From assembly GCF_024433635.1 (NCBI RefSeq), contig NZ_WNJZ01000009.1:1-64000 (forward strand): 64,000 nt of DNA. Reading direction: 5' to 3'. This DNA comes from Ruminococcus sp. zg-924 (GTDB lineage: Bacteria; Bacillota; Clostridia; Oscillospirales; Acutalibacteraceae). The position numbers and the translations under genes were made by a program. Below are positions 33,285 to 42,660 of the stretch, piece after piece. The stretch's first letter is position 1, and each line of letters opens with the position of its first letter. Below the pieces are notes generated by a model, which did no database searches, was not told the origin of the DNA, and worked only from the letters and a program-made list of their open reading frames with translations.

Positions 33285-35375
33285 ATGTCAGAAAGTACAA
33301 ACAAAAAACGCACAGCTGTCATAGCAGCGGCAACAGCAGCGGCACTTGTGCTGACAGGAACGGTTGCGTGGAATATGGCAACTGACCAAACAAAGCTTAA
33401 TGAATTTACCGAGAAAGACCCAGGTAAGTATGAGGTTGAGCTTGACGAAAACTTTGATACGGCAGACCCGTGGCTAAACAAGGATGTGTTCGTAAAGAAC
33501 AACGGCGACAACCCGGTTATAGTTCGTGTTCGTCTTGAGGAGTTTTATGACCTTACATACCGTAACGGCACTGACTATAATGTTGCAGAGGGTTACAGCC
33601 AAACACCGCCGACAGAAGGAAGCTCTGCAATATTTAAGGCAGACGCACTTACAGCCTCTACCGGACAGGACGGAAATAACTACAAAGCGGCAGACAGCTC
33701 AACACACCTAACTGACAAGGTAGCGCTTAATTTCAATGAAGGCGTTGCAACAATGGCTGAATACAACGCAATGGACGACACAGCCAAAGCTGCAATAAAG
33801 TGGGTAGTAGACTCAGACGGCTGGTGCTACTACACAAGGGCGCTTTTGGCAGGCGAAACAACGGAATATCTGCTTGACGACGTAGATTTCAACGAGGAAA
33901 TTTTTGATGCAGCATATGATGCGCCGTACAACCTTGATTACAAAATCAATGTTCGTTTGCAGGCAATTTCAGCCGATCTTGATGACTTCGGCTCACACCT
34001 GAACGATGAACAATGGACAAATGTTGCCTACATTGATAATGAGGGCAATGAGATTACAGACAACGCCGGCAGAATAATTGCTGACGATGCTGATAATAAT
34101 TATGAGATTCTTGACAACTCAACAATCACAGATGAGGCTCTTGAGCTTGTTGTTAAGATTAAAAACGATTCAAACATTTATAGAAATGAAGACACAGCAA
34201 TTGCTGTTTCTGTTTCAACTGCTGAGGAACTTAAAGCGGCTTTAACTGATAAAAATGTTCACAGTGTTCTTCTGACTGAAAACATTACCACATCAGACTT
34301 TTTCCAAATTGGCAGAAATAAGCTTATTGAGCTTGGAGACTATAAGCTTACAGGGACTAAACCCGGAGGTTACCTGTTACAGGTTTATAATAACGCTGAA
34401 GTTATAGTCAGACATGGCACTGTTGATTTGACAAATGGCTGTAATTTTTCCATTATACAAGGCGGAACCGTGAAGCTTGTTGATACTGATGTAAATGCAG
34501 ATAGTAATTGTCAATTCGGCTTATGGCTTTATTCTAACGCCTCAAGAGTAGAAATGTATAATTCATCTATTATATCACAAAGGGGAATAATGCATAATCC
34601 CGGAACAGACAATTCATCAATTTATTTAGATAACAGCTCTGTTATTTCAACATTGGGAGCTGCAACTGTACAGAATGGCGATGGAGCTAAAAATGTCAAC
34701 GTTGTTATTAGAAATAATTCTTATGTAGAAGGCGCAGGTAGCGGCTTATGGTTATCAGAAGGCTGGACTCTTGACGCAAGGGATTCAGAAATAGTTGCTA
34801 AGGGCGCAAAAGATGCAGCTATTCTTGAAAACCACAACGCTTCTCCAAAGAACGCTTATCTTGAAAACGTAACCTTAACTGCAAAAGAACTTGGATATTA
34901 TAAGGTTGGCGATTATCCGCTTGTAATGAAAAATTGTACCGTTAATGTAACGGCAGCTGATGGCGCAAGAGCCAACGGAATGTTTATACGCAGCGGTGAC
35001 GTCACACTTGACAATGTTAATATTAATGTTAATAAGGGAACAGGCGAAGAATTGTTAACCGATGAATATTTGAACAGTAAATATGCCGACGGCAATGAGG
35101 CTACCAGGAACTTCTCAAATTACGAGGCTCTTCAGATAGTTCTTAACAGCTACGACTCAATCAATCTTAACATTATCGGTGGCTCTTATACAACAAATGT
35201 TGACGGTGCAAAGAGCGTTTATATCTATGACGAGGGATATAATATTCACACTGAAGGCTCAAGCTTCGAGTACCCGTACACATTTGCAAACACAATAACA
35301 GTCAGCGGCGCACCAACTTTTACTCCGACATTCACATTTGCTGACAGCTATAAGAACACAACAGTTACAAAATAA
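33285..35375 (+). CDS. SipW-dependent surface protein 1, beta-helix type
   Basis: A 696-residue secreted protein. The N-terminus (NKKRTAVIAAATAAALVLTGTVAWN..TDQTKLNEFT) is a SipW-type signal peptide. Residues ~35-235 form a camelysin/TasA-like domain containing DGWCYYTRALLAGE and LLDDVDF. Residues ~290-600 consist of repeated short strands with Asn ladders (VEMYNSSI, IYLDNSSV, AYLENVTL, LVMKNCTV, VTLDNVNINV), typical of a right-handed parallel beta-helix. The C-terminal ~100 residues are nearly identical to the next paralogue. No LPxTG signal or membrane anchor is present, so retention would be by assembly. Function unknown: fibre, adhesin or matrix. Confidence 0.85.
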   Translation: MSESTNKKRTAVIAAATAAALVLTGTVAWNMATDQTKLNEFTEKDPGKYEVELDENFDTADPWLNKDVFVKNNGDNPVIVRVRLEEFYDLTYRNGTDYNVAEGYSQTPPTEGSSAIFKADALTASTGQDGNNYKAADSSTHLTDKVALNFNEGVATMAEYNAMDDTAKAAIKWVVDSDGWCYYTRALLAGETTEYLLDDVDFNEEIFDAAYDAPYNLDYKINVRLQAISADLDDFGSHLNDEQWTNVAYIDNEGNEITDNAGRIIADDADNNYEILDNSTITDEALELVVKIKNDSNIYRNEDTAIAVSVSTAEELKAALTDKNVHSVLLTENITTSDFFQIGRNKLIELGDYKLTGTKPGGYLLQVYNNAEVIVRHGTVDLTNGCNFSIIQGGTVKLVDTDVNADSNCQFGLWLYSNASRVEMYNSSIISQRGIMHNPGTDNSSIYLDNSSVISTLGAATVQNGDGAKNVNVVIRNNSYVEGAGSGLWLSEGWTLDARDSEIVAKGAKDAAILENHNASPKNAYLENVTLTAKELGYYKVGDYPLVMKNCTVNVTAADGARANGMFIRSGDVTLDNVNINVNKGTGEELLTDEYLNSKYADGNEATRNFSNYEALQIVLNSYDSINLNIIGGSYTTNVDGAKSVYIYDEGYNIHTEGSSFEYPYTFANTITVSGAPTFTPTFTFADSYKNTTVTK

Positions 35376-35403
35376 TTTTAGACATTTAATCTCATTCGAT
35401 TGG

Positions 35404-35430
35404 GGAAAGCTTCAACAAATGGGGCTTTCC
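35404..35430 (+). terminator. intercistronic hairpin 1
   Basis: GGAAAGC ... GCTTTCC between paralogues 1 and 2, followed by only TT. Probably attenuating or mRNA-stabilising rather than fully terminating. Confidence 0.55.
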
Positions 35431-35467
35431 TTAAGTCGGAACAGAAAATAAAACGGAGGTACCAAAT

Positions 35468-37543
35468 ATGGCGGACAGCACAAACAAAAAACGCACAGCT
35501 GTCATAGCTGCGGCAACAGCAGCGGCTCTTGTGCTGACTGGAACGGTTGCGTGGAACATGGCAACTGACCAAACAAAGCTTAATGAATTTACTGAGAAAG
35601 ACCCCGGTAAGTATGAGGTTGAGCTTGACGAAAACTTTGATAAGGCAGACCCGTGGCTAAATAAGGACGTGTTCGTAAAGAACAACGGCGACAACCCGGT
35701 TATAGTTCGTGTTCGTCTTGAGGAGTTTTATGACCTTACATACCGTAACGGCACAGACTATAATGTTGCAGAGGGTTACAGCCAAACACCGCCGACAGAA
35801 GGAAGCTCTGCAATATTTAAGGCAGACGCGCTTACAGCCTCTACCGGACAGGACGGAAATAACTACAAAGCGGCAGACAGCTCAACACACCTAACTGACA
35901 AGGTAGCGCTTAATTTCAATGAAGGCGTTGCAACAATGGCTGAATACAACGCAATGGACGACACAGCTAAAGCTGCAATAAAGTGGGTAGTAGACTCAGA
36001 CGGCTGGTGCTACTACACAAGGGCGCTTTTGGCAGGCGAAACAACGGAATATCTGCTTGACGACGTAGATTTCAACGAGGAAATTTTTGATGTAGCATAT
36101 GATGCGCCGTACAACCTTGATTACAAAATCAATGTTCGTTTGCAGGCAATTTCAGCCGACCTTGTGGACTATGGCGCAAAGGATAATAAGGCACAATGGA
36201 CAAATGTTGACGGCGGTCGTGAAATTGCCGCAACAGATAATCCGTTTGAAATCACTGCAAATTCGGATATAACAGACGATGCTGAGAACCTTGTTATCGG
36301 CATTAAGAACACATACACAAATCCGTATGCGAACGATGACGGTTCGATAGCCGTTAAGGTTTCAACATTTGCAGAGCTTGAAGCAGCGATTAATGACCCA
36401 ACTATTCACAGTATTCTTTTAGTGGATGACATCTTAATAGATAGTTATGGTATTGATTACAGTACTTATATGGATGTACAATCCGACAAGCTTATTGATC
36501 TCGGTCATTATACAATTAATAAAACTCATGGAACAAATAAAGTATTTCGTGTAGGAGAAAATGTATCATTTGCACTTAAGCACGGAACAATTCTTTGCCA
36601 CAAGAATATGTTGTTGGAGAATGAAGCGGGTTCTAATGTTGAGTTAGTAGACATTCAGGCTACTGCTGACGAATGTACTTATTCAACAAGCGGAATGCGT
36701 GTTCTTGGAGATATTAAGCTCTACAACTCTTCCTTTACTTTCGCAACCACAGCAAGAAGACCTATTGGAGCAGTTTTGTTAGGCTCTAATGCAAATCTAT
36801 ACTTAAACAATTCAAGCATAACAAGTAATAATGTTGCGGCTATTACTTCAATTACTCAACGCAATGTATCAACTGATATTGTTATTGAGAATAACTCAGT
36901 TGTACAAGGTGTAGATAACGGTATTCTCTTGTGGACAGATTGGACCCTTACCGCAAAGGACTCAGAAATCATAGGTAGAGCAGCCATTTCTGAAAACCAC
37001 AACTATTCTCCAAAGAGCGTTAATCTTGAAAATACAACCTTGACGGCAACAGAACTCGGATATTATAAGGTTGGCGATTATCCGCTTGTTATGAAGAATT
37101 GTGTGGTTAATACAACAGGGGCTGATGGCGTAAGAGCCGGCGGATTATTCATACGAAGCGGCGACATCACACTTGACAATGTTAATATTAATATTAATAA
37201 GGGAACAGGCGCTGACGATATGTTAACTGACGAATATTTGAACACTCAATATGCATCAGAAAGTCAGGCAACCAGATGCTTCCCGAATTATGACCCTCTC
37301 CAGATAGTTCTCAACAGCTACGACTCAATCAATCTTAACATTATCGGTGGCTCTTATACAACAAATGTTGACGGTGCAAAGAGCGTTTATATCTATGACG
37401 AGGGATATAATATCCACACTGAAGGCTCAGGCTTCGAGTACCCGTACACATTTGCAAACACAATAACAGTCAGCGGCGCACCAACCTTTACTCCGACATT
37501 CACATTTGCTGACAGCTATAAGAACACAACAGTTACAAAATAA
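35468..37543 (+). CDS. SipW-dependent surface protein 2, near-duplicate of protein 1
   Basis: A 691-residue paralogue. The first ~235 residues differ from protein 1 by only a handful of substitutions, and the last ~60 are almost identical. The central beta-helix (about residues 235-560) is strongly diverged. The same SipW-type signal peptide is present. Start ATG at 35468 with GGAGG upstream. The pattern of near-identical ends with a divergent core points to duplication followed by core exchange or diversification, or to gene conversion at the ends. Confidence 0.85.
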   Translation: MADSTNKKRTAVIAAATAAALVLTGTVAWNMATDQTKLNEFTEKDPGKYEVELDENFDKADPWLNKDVFVKNNGDNPVIVRVRLEEFYDLTYRNGTDYNVAEGYSQTPPTEGSSAIFKADALTASTGQDGNNYKAADSSTHLTDKVALNFNEGVATMAEYNAMDDTAKAAIKWVVDSDGWCYYTRALLAGETTEYLLDDVDFNEEIFDVAYDAPYNLDYKINVRLQAISADLVDYGAKDNKAQWTNVDGGREIAATDNPFEITANSDITDDAENLVIGIKNTYTNPYANDDGSIAVKVSTFAELEAAINDPTIHSILLVDDILIDSYGIDYSTYMDVQSDKLIDLGHYTINKTHGTNKVFRVGENVSFALKHGTILCHKNMLLENEAGSNVELVDIQATADECTYSTSGMRVLGDIKLYNSSFTFATTARRPIGAVLLGSNANLYLNNSSITSNNVAAITSITQRNVSTDIVIENNSVVQGVDNGILLWTDWTLTAKDSEIIGRAAISENHNYSPKSVNLENTTLTATELGYYKVGDYPLVMKNCVVNTTGADGVRAGGLFIRSGDITLDNVNININKGTGADDMLTDEYLNTQYASESQATRCFPNYDPLQIVLNSYDSINLNIIGGSYTTNVDGAKSVYIYDEGYNIHTEGSGFEYPYTFANTITVSGAPTFTPTFTFADSYKNTTVTK

Positions 37544-37560
37544 TTTAAAACTCAATTGGT

Positions 37561-37590
37561 CGGAAAGTCTTCAAAAGGCAAGGCTTTCCG
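37561..37590 (+). terminator. intercistronic hairpin 2
   Basis: An 11-bp stem CGGAAAGTCTT/AAGGCTTTCCG with one G-U pair and an 8-base loop, sharing the GGAAAG/CTTTCC core with hairpins 1 and 3. Confidence 0.6.
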
Positions 37591-37628
37591 AACCGGAATA
37601 ATTAATAAAATATGATGGAGGTAATTTT

Positions 37629-39602
37629 ATGGCAGGCTCAACTAACAAAAAACGAACAGCAGTTGTAGCTGCGGCAGCAGCAACGGCTCTTGTGCTTACA
37701 GGAACGGTTGCATGGAATATGGCACAAGATCAGACAGTGCTCAATGAACTTCCAAAGGAAAATACAGGTGAGTATAATGTCCTTCTCGACGAGGATTTCG
37801 ACCCGGCCAACCCTTGGGCAAATAAGGACGTATGGGCGGAAAACACAGGCGACAATACTGTTATAGTACGTATGCGCCTTGAGGAGTTCTATGATATTAC
37901 CTATCGTAATGGTAATACATATAACAATAAGGAAGGCTACAGCACAGATAATACAACTGCTAACGCAATCTTCAATGTACCGGGTGCTTCAACCCTTACT
38001 GGCAAGGACGCAGACAGCTCAACAGAACTTGATAATTCCATTACCCTGCATTTCGGTCCAAACGTAATGACAATAGACGCTTGGCAGCAAGCCGGAAGTC
38101 CATACGCCGATGCAGACGGCAAGGGCTATTGGGTAATTGATGCTGACGGTTGGTGCTACTATACAAAGGCACTTGCAGCAAGTGAAAAAACAGAGTGGCT
38201 CCTTGATGACGTTGATTTGGATAAGGATATACTTACTCAAACCTATAAACCGCCGTATGAACTTAGTTACAAAATAAATGTTCGTTTGCAGGCAATGTCA
38301 GCAGATTTGGCTGATTTCGGCTCAGAAACAGACAACGCTCAGTGGACATATCTCGGCACAAGCTCTGATGGACGATATATAACTGCTGACCAGAGAACAG
38401 ATGACTTCGAGATACTCAATGACCAGACAATCTCAGATAGTGCTAAGGCTCTTGTTATGGGAATTGAAAATCCGGATAAGGCTCAGGGCAAGGCTGCAAC
38501 AAATGTTACAGACCTTAAGACACTTTTGGCTGATGAGAAAACAGATGTAGTTTCACTGTCAAATGATATCACTATTACAAATGCAGAAGAGATGATTTCT
38601 GTTCCGAACGGTGCAAAAACAGTCAATCTCAACGGTCACACACTCAAAACCGATGGTAGCACAATTCCGCTTAATGTAGGTAAAGATGCAACGCTTACAG
38701 TTGAAGGCGGTACTATTGATGGTGGCAGCACTGTGGCAGCATTTGTTTCCGGTACAATGAAACTTAATGATGTTAATGTTAATTCAGAAAATAATTATGC
38801 TGTTTGGGTAGAAAATAACGGCTCACTTGAGTTAAACGGAGCTAATGTTACAAGCGCCAAGACTCACGGTTTGGTTGTTAATGCCGAGAGCGACATAACA
38901 ATCAGCGGCTCTACAATTACGGCGGAAACTGCCGGAGTAGATGCTATCTGCATTAACGGAGAAAACATAAATGTAAATATTGAGGATTCTACTGTTTCCG
39001 GCGGAACAAACGCTATACGCCTTATCAAGGGAGCTACACTTAACGCCAAAAACACAACATTTAAATCAAATCTTTACGGCATCGGCGGCAACAATACAGT
39101 TCCCGCTAATGAAGTAAACCTTACCGGATGCACAGTTGAAGCAGGTTTAATTGGTGTATTTAAGCCTGATGATACTCCGCTTACTATGACAAATTGCAAT
39201 GTTAAGGTTAATGCAACCGACACCGGTGCTGTTGGTATCTGTGTTCGCAGCGGTGACGTAACACTTAACAATGTTAATGTTGCTGTTGACTGCGGTGCAA
39301 ATACAATCACAAAATTACATGATGATGACAGTATTACAAACTACTATGCAACAAAATCCGGATTTGATGAGTTCGGCTACAATGCACTCCAGGTTGTCCT
39401 CAACAGCTATGAGGATATTAACCTAACAATTGACGGCGGTTCTTACACAACAAACGTTGACGGTGCTAAGAGCGTATTTGTTTGCAACGGCAAAACAATT
39501 CACAGTGGCAAAACATACGCTAACACAATCACAGTTACAGGCACTCCAACATTTGCTCCAAGCTTCACATTTGGAAGCTACGATAACACAACCGTAAACT
39601 AA
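37629..39602 (+). CDS. SipW-dependent surface protein 3, beta-helix type
   Basis: A 657-residue third paralogue, more distant than 1 and 2 but with the same order: SipW-type signal peptide (NKKRTAVVAAAAATALVLTGTVAWN), camelysin-like domain with DGWCYYTKALAASEKTEWLLDDV, then Asn/Thr-rich beta-helix repeats (AVNLNGHTLKT-like, LELNGANVTS, ITISGSTITA, VNIEDSTVSG) and the shared SYTTNVDGAKSV terminus. The repeats here are cleaner, so the helix fold is best seen in this copy. AGGTAATTTT precedes the ATG. Confidence 0.85.
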   Translation: MAGSTNKKRTAVVAAAAATALVLTGTVAWNMAQDQTVLNELPKENTGEYNVLLDEDFDPANPWANKDVWAENTGDNTVIVRMRLEEFYDITYRNGNTYNNKEGYSTDNTTANAIFNVPGASTLTGKDADSSTELDNSITLHFGPNVMTIDAWQQAGSPYADADGKGYWVIDADGWCYYTKALAASEKTEWLLDDVDLDKDILTQTYKPPYELSYKINVRLQAMSADLADFGSETDNAQWTYLGTSSDGRYITADQRTDDFEILNDQTISDSAKALVMGIENPDKAQGKAATNVTDLKTLLADEKTDVVSLSNDITITNAEEMISVPNGAKTVNLNGHTLKTDGSTIPLNVGKDATLTVEGGTIDGGSTVAAFVSGTMKLNDVNVNSENNYAVWVENNGSLELNGANVTSAKTHGLVVNAESDITISGSTITAETAGVDAICINGENINVNIEDSTVSGGTNAIRLIKGATLNAKNTTFKSNLYGIGGNNTVPANEVNLTGCTVEAGLIGVFKPDDTPLTMTNCNVKVNATDTGAVGICVRSGDVTLNNVNVAVDCGANTITKLHDDDSITNYYATKSGFDEFGYNALQVVLNSYEDINLTIDGGSYTTNVDGAKSVFVCNGKTIHSGKTYANTITVTGTPTFAPSFTFGSYDNTTVN

Positions 39603-39625
39603 TTTTAAACCCTAAACTCCTTTGC

Positions 39626-39661
39626 TTTTGGAAAGCCTCCACTATCGGCGGCTTTCCAAAA
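39626..39661 (+). terminator. intercistronic hairpin 3
   Basis: A perfect 12-bp stem TTTTGGAAAGCC/GGCTTTCCAAAA with a 12-base loop. U-rich on neither side after the stem except AAAA, so a barrier or attenuator is more likely than a full stop. Confidence 0.6.
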
Positions 39662-39708
39662 CACCCTACATCTTGACTTTGGGCATTGCTCAAGGGAGGC
39701 ATAATACC

Positions 39709-40536
39709 ATGAATCTTAATAAAAAAATAATCGCAATACTCGCCGCTATCGTTAGCCTTGCCCTTGTTGTTACAAGCACTGTTGCGTGGTGCTTACAGCA
39801 GGATATAACAAAGCTTAACAAATTCACATGGACAGGCGAGCTTGACCAGAAAATTACGGTTGACATTCAAGAGGACTTTACTCCGTGGGTTAACAAGGAT
39901 GTGTTTGTCGTAAATGAAAAGGACAGCACCGACCCTGCAATAATCAGAGTTCGCCTTGAGGAGTTTGTCAAGGTTACAGGAGGCACTGAAGATGTTGATA
40001 AAAAAGCAGTGCTTACAACAAAAACCTTAAACGAGCTTAAGTGCGACAGCTCTGTTTCGCCAAAGGCAGTAACTGTGCTTTTCTCTGACCACACTATGAC
40101 AATGGAGGAGTGGCTTGCAAAGGATAAGCCGCTTGCAGATGAAAATGGGGTTGCCTATTGGGTAATTGATACCGACGGTTGGTGCTACTACACCAAAGCT
40201 CTTAAGCCGGGTGAAAAATCACAGCCCTTGCTTGACAACGTAATGAAAAAGAGCGAGGAAAAAAGCTTTTTGCCCTCAGTCTACGGCGGCAATGATGTTG
40301 TTATGGATTACAATATGAATGTTCGCTTGCAGGCTATGTCCGTTGATTTGAGTAGCTACGCGCTCCCTGAGGACAACGAGGAGTATGCTCGTGACTGGGC
40401 AAACAAGGACGGCTGTGAAATCACCAAATATGAAAACGGCTATGATATTACAGATAATTCAAAAATTACTGATAATGCGGATGCTCTTGTGCGCTCCGTC
40501 AGCAATTCGTATAAATCGAGCGTGAAAAAGAGCTGA
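39709..40536 (+). CDS. SipW-dependent short surface protein (camelysin-like)
   Basis: A 275-residue protein consisting only of the SipW-type signal peptide (NKKIIAILAAIVSLALVVTSTVAWC) and the camelysin/TasA-like domain shared by the three larger proteins (TDGWCYYTKALKPGEKSQPLLDNV, NVRLQAMSVDLS). No beta-helix follows. It could be the basic fibre subunit, with the long paralogues as decorated versions. The ATG at 39709 has GGGAGG upstream. Confidence 0.85.
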   Translation: MNLNKKIIAILAAIVSLALVVTSTVAWCLQQDITKLNKFTWTGELDQKITVDIQEDFTPWVNKDVFVVNEKDSTDPAIIRVRLEEFVKVTGGTEDVDKKAVLTTKTLNELKCDSSVSPKAVTVLFSDHTMTMEEWLAKDKPLADENGVAYWVIDTDGWCYYTKALKPGEKSQPLLDNVMKKSEEKSFLPSVYGGNDVVMDYNMNVRLQAMSVDLSSYALPEDNEEYARDWANKDGCEITKYENGYDITDNSKITDNADALVRSVSNSYKSSVKKS

Positions 40537-40556
40537 TAAAAGAATAACGCACAGAT

Positions 40557-40583
40557 AAGCCGCTGTTCACATGGCGGCTTTCT
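40557..40583 (+). terminator. intercistronic hairpin 4
   Basis: AAGCCGC ... GCGGCTT followed by TCTGTTGTTA; a weaker relative of hairpins 1-3. Confidence 0.5.
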
Positions 40584-40612
40584 GTTGTTATTACAAACCC
40601 TGAGGTCTGACT

Positions 40613-41326
40613 ATGAAAAGAAAAGCAATCTATGCGCTTTTAGGCGCATGCCTTATTGTGTTTGTCGCAGTGCTTATGCCGACTCTTGCTTATACTACCT
40701 CACTTGATTTGACAAGAATAAATCATTTCACTTGGGGAGGGGAGCAGCCGACTCAGCCGCCGGACAAACCAATTCCCGAACCTAATCAATATATGATGAC
40801 TGTCAGAAAGCAGTTTTCAACAGTTCAGCCGTCAAGTGCCGCTGTATTTTCGTTTGTGCTTTCAGCAGGCGATAAGGATTGCCCAATGCCGCTTGCTCAG
40901 ACGGGCGGTAATTACAGCTTCACAATCACAGGCGCAGGAAGTGTAACATTACCGGCAATAGAATATGCCAAAGCCGGAAAATACACTTATACCGTAACAG
41001 AGAAAAACACAGGTGAAGCGGGCTATACGTACGATATCGCTGTCTACACCGTAACTGTTACGGCTGAAAAGCAAGAAGGTAAGATTAAGGTAACGGGCAC
41101 TGATATAACTATGAAAACAAACGGCAAGACCTACGATAAGCTCACTGAAGTTGTGTTCACCAACGCATATGCTCCAAAGGGTGGGTCAAGCGAAATTCCG
41201 AAAATGTCGGACTCAGCGCCTATTGAGCTTTATTGGACCTTGCTTATAATATCGGCGGTCGGTTTCGTCGGGTGTTGCGTGTTCCTGCTGCTCAGACGAA
41301 ATAAAACTCGCTATGGAAGGAAATAG
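40613..41326 (+). CDS. FctA-like pilin subunit with degenerate sorting signal
   Basis: A 237-residue surface protein. A SipW-like N-terminus (ALLGACLIVFVAVLMPTLAYTTSLDLTRINHFTWGG) is followed by a Pro-rich linker and one Spy0128/FctA-type pilin domain (about residues 60-190: VRKQF..., KYTYTVTEKNTGEAGYTYD, VVFTNAY). The final E and N/K positions fit an isopeptide-forming Ig-like fold. The C-terminus IPKMSDSAP, then a helix and RRNKTRYGRK, matches the layout of a sorting signal but with LPxTG altered to IPKMS. The sortase gene overlaps it by 14 bases, so it is the obvious substrate. Confidence 0.85.
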   Translation: MKRKAIYALLGACLIVFVAVLMPTLAYTTSLDLTRINHFTWGGEQPTQPPDKPIPEPNQYMMTVRKQFSTVQPSSAAVFSFVLSAGDKDCPMPLAQTGGNYSFTITGAGSVTLPAIEYAKAGKYTYTVTEKNTGEAGYTYDIAVYTVTVTAEKQEGKIKVTGTDITMKTNGKTYDKLTEVVFTNAYAPKGGSSEIPKMSDSAPIELYWTLLIISAVGFVGCCVFLLLRRNKTRYGRK

Positions 41327-42119
41327 TTCTTTGCGTAATCTTTTTAATGTCCATAAGCCACGCTACGGCACCAAAAATGATATTGTCAGAAATGCAGTCG
41401 TTGCTCTTGCGGCTGTGTTTCTTGCTGTTGCAGTACTGTGCGCCTCGTTGCTTTTATCAACACAGCGTCAGTATAACGAATCGGGCGACTACTACTCAAA
41501 AATAAGCGCAGATATATCCCCGGAAAACAACAGTAAAAACTTGCATCAAAGCGTGACAATGAGTGGGGAGGAGCTATCAAATATCGGCAAGGACGTGGTG
41601 GGTTGGATAACCTTCCCGGATACGCAGATTGATTACCCTGTTGCACAGTGCGACAACAACTCTTACTATTGCTATCATCTGCCGGATGGCAGCTACAATG
41701 TTGGCGGAACAATATTTATGGATATGTTAAAAAGCAAGGATATGAAAAGCCGCAACACCGTCTTATACGGGCATCATATGAAAAACGGTAGTATGTTCCA
41801 AAATATAACTTACTACAAGAACAGCTCTTTTTTCGAAGACCACAAAACAGCGTACTATTACACTGCAAACGGCGATTATGAAATTCAAATTGCATACGGT
41901 TTTGTGATAAGCTCACATCAGTGGAACAGCGAGGAGTATATTAAGGATGCCAATATGATGAAGCTTGTTGAATATGCAAAGGAGAACACTACCTTTAATA
42001 GTGGGGTAGAAATAACCGCCACAGACAGGATAATGACGTTTTCCACCTGCTCCTATGAGTTCAGTGACGCAAATTATATGCTAATCGGAAAGGTTGTGCC
42101 GCTTATTGTCAGCGAGTAA
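41313..42119 (+). CDS. srtB: class B sortase with atypical active site
   Basis: A 268-residue membrane transpeptidase. It has an N-terminal helix (about residues 29-49), catalytic His in LYGHHMKNGSMF (H154/H155) and catalytic Cys in FSTCSYEF (C246); class B is shown by the long insert before TxTC and the GHHMKNG form. Eight bases after the Cys codon region, where the family has Arg (DDAR-F), this protein reads SDANY, so the Arg appears replaced by Asn. The ATG at 41313 overlaps the pilin gene; a TTG at 41331 is better placed behind GGAAGG and may be the true start. Confidence 0.9.
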   Translation: MEGNSSLRNLFNVHKPRYGTKNDIVRNAVVALAAVFLAVAVLCASLLLSTQRQYNESGDYYSKISADISPENNSKNLHQSVTMSGEELSNIGKDVVGWITFPDTQIDYPVAQCDNNSYYCYHLPDGSYNVGGTIFMDMLKSKDMKSRNTVLYGHHMKNGSMFQNITYYKNSSFFEDHKTAYYYTANGDYEIQIAYGFVISSHQWNSEEYIKDANMMKLVEYAKENTTFNSGVEITATDRIMTFSTCSYEFSDANYMLIGKVVPLIVSE

Positions 42120-42245
42120 TTTTAATTAAATAATGAAACTATGCACGGATTTTGAATAGGGGCTTATTGAAGCGTTCTTGACCGTTTCTTTGCGCTTTGT
42201 TGAACCGTGTTCGCATAATATAACATTTTACTAATTGAAAGGATT

Positions 42246-42632
42246 ATGATAACAGAAATGAGTGAAAAAAACGAATTGCCGGAGTTAACAGCGAAAACTG
42301 CACACGATATTGCCTTTACGGTTCACAAGCGCCATTATTATGATTGCCGTGAGGTTGACGATGTGCTTGACCGCCTGCTTGAGCTTATCGACAAACAGGA
42401 GCAGGAAAAGCTGGAGATAGACAGCCGCCTGCGTGAGTATGAGGCGAATATTGCCTCGATTTTGCTCGATTTGCAAAAGCTGAAAACTATATTGCAGCAG
42501 GAAGATGAGATTACTCTGCTTGAAGCGGAGGAAGAATCAGCAGAAGAACCGATTGATGAATCAACGCAAATAACGTCTGAAACACAATCGGATGAAGTGG
42601 CAGACGAGGTACAGGACGAACAAAAGGATTAA
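42246..42632 (+). CDS. DivIVA/GpsB-like coiled-coil protein
   Basis: A 128-residue protein. Residues ~13-45 (ELTAKTAHDIAFTVHKRHYYDCREVDDVLDRLLELI) follow the DivIVA/GpsB membrane-binding pattern, then a coiled coil (about 45-85) and an acidic Glu/Asp tail. An ATG at 42246 is very close to AAGGA and an ATG at 42258 rather far, so the exact start is open. If it belongs to the surface operon it may localise assembly to curved membrane or the division site; that is inference, as 126 bases separate it from srtB. Confidence 0.7.
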   Translation: MITEMSEKNELPELTAKTAHDIAFTVHKRHYYDCREVDDVLDRLLELIDKQEQEKLEIDSRLREYEANIASILLDLQKLKTILQQEDEITLLEAEEESAEEPIDESTQITSETQSDEVADEVQDEQKD

Positions 42633-42660
42633 GTTTTATGTTGAAGTATAAAACTTTATA

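Noticed and set aside
33285-39602. CRISPR-like or satellite repeat in the paralogue region
   Set aside because: Repetition is at gene and beta-strand level; no regular short repeat-spacer pattern. No CRISPR array was seen anywhere in the window.
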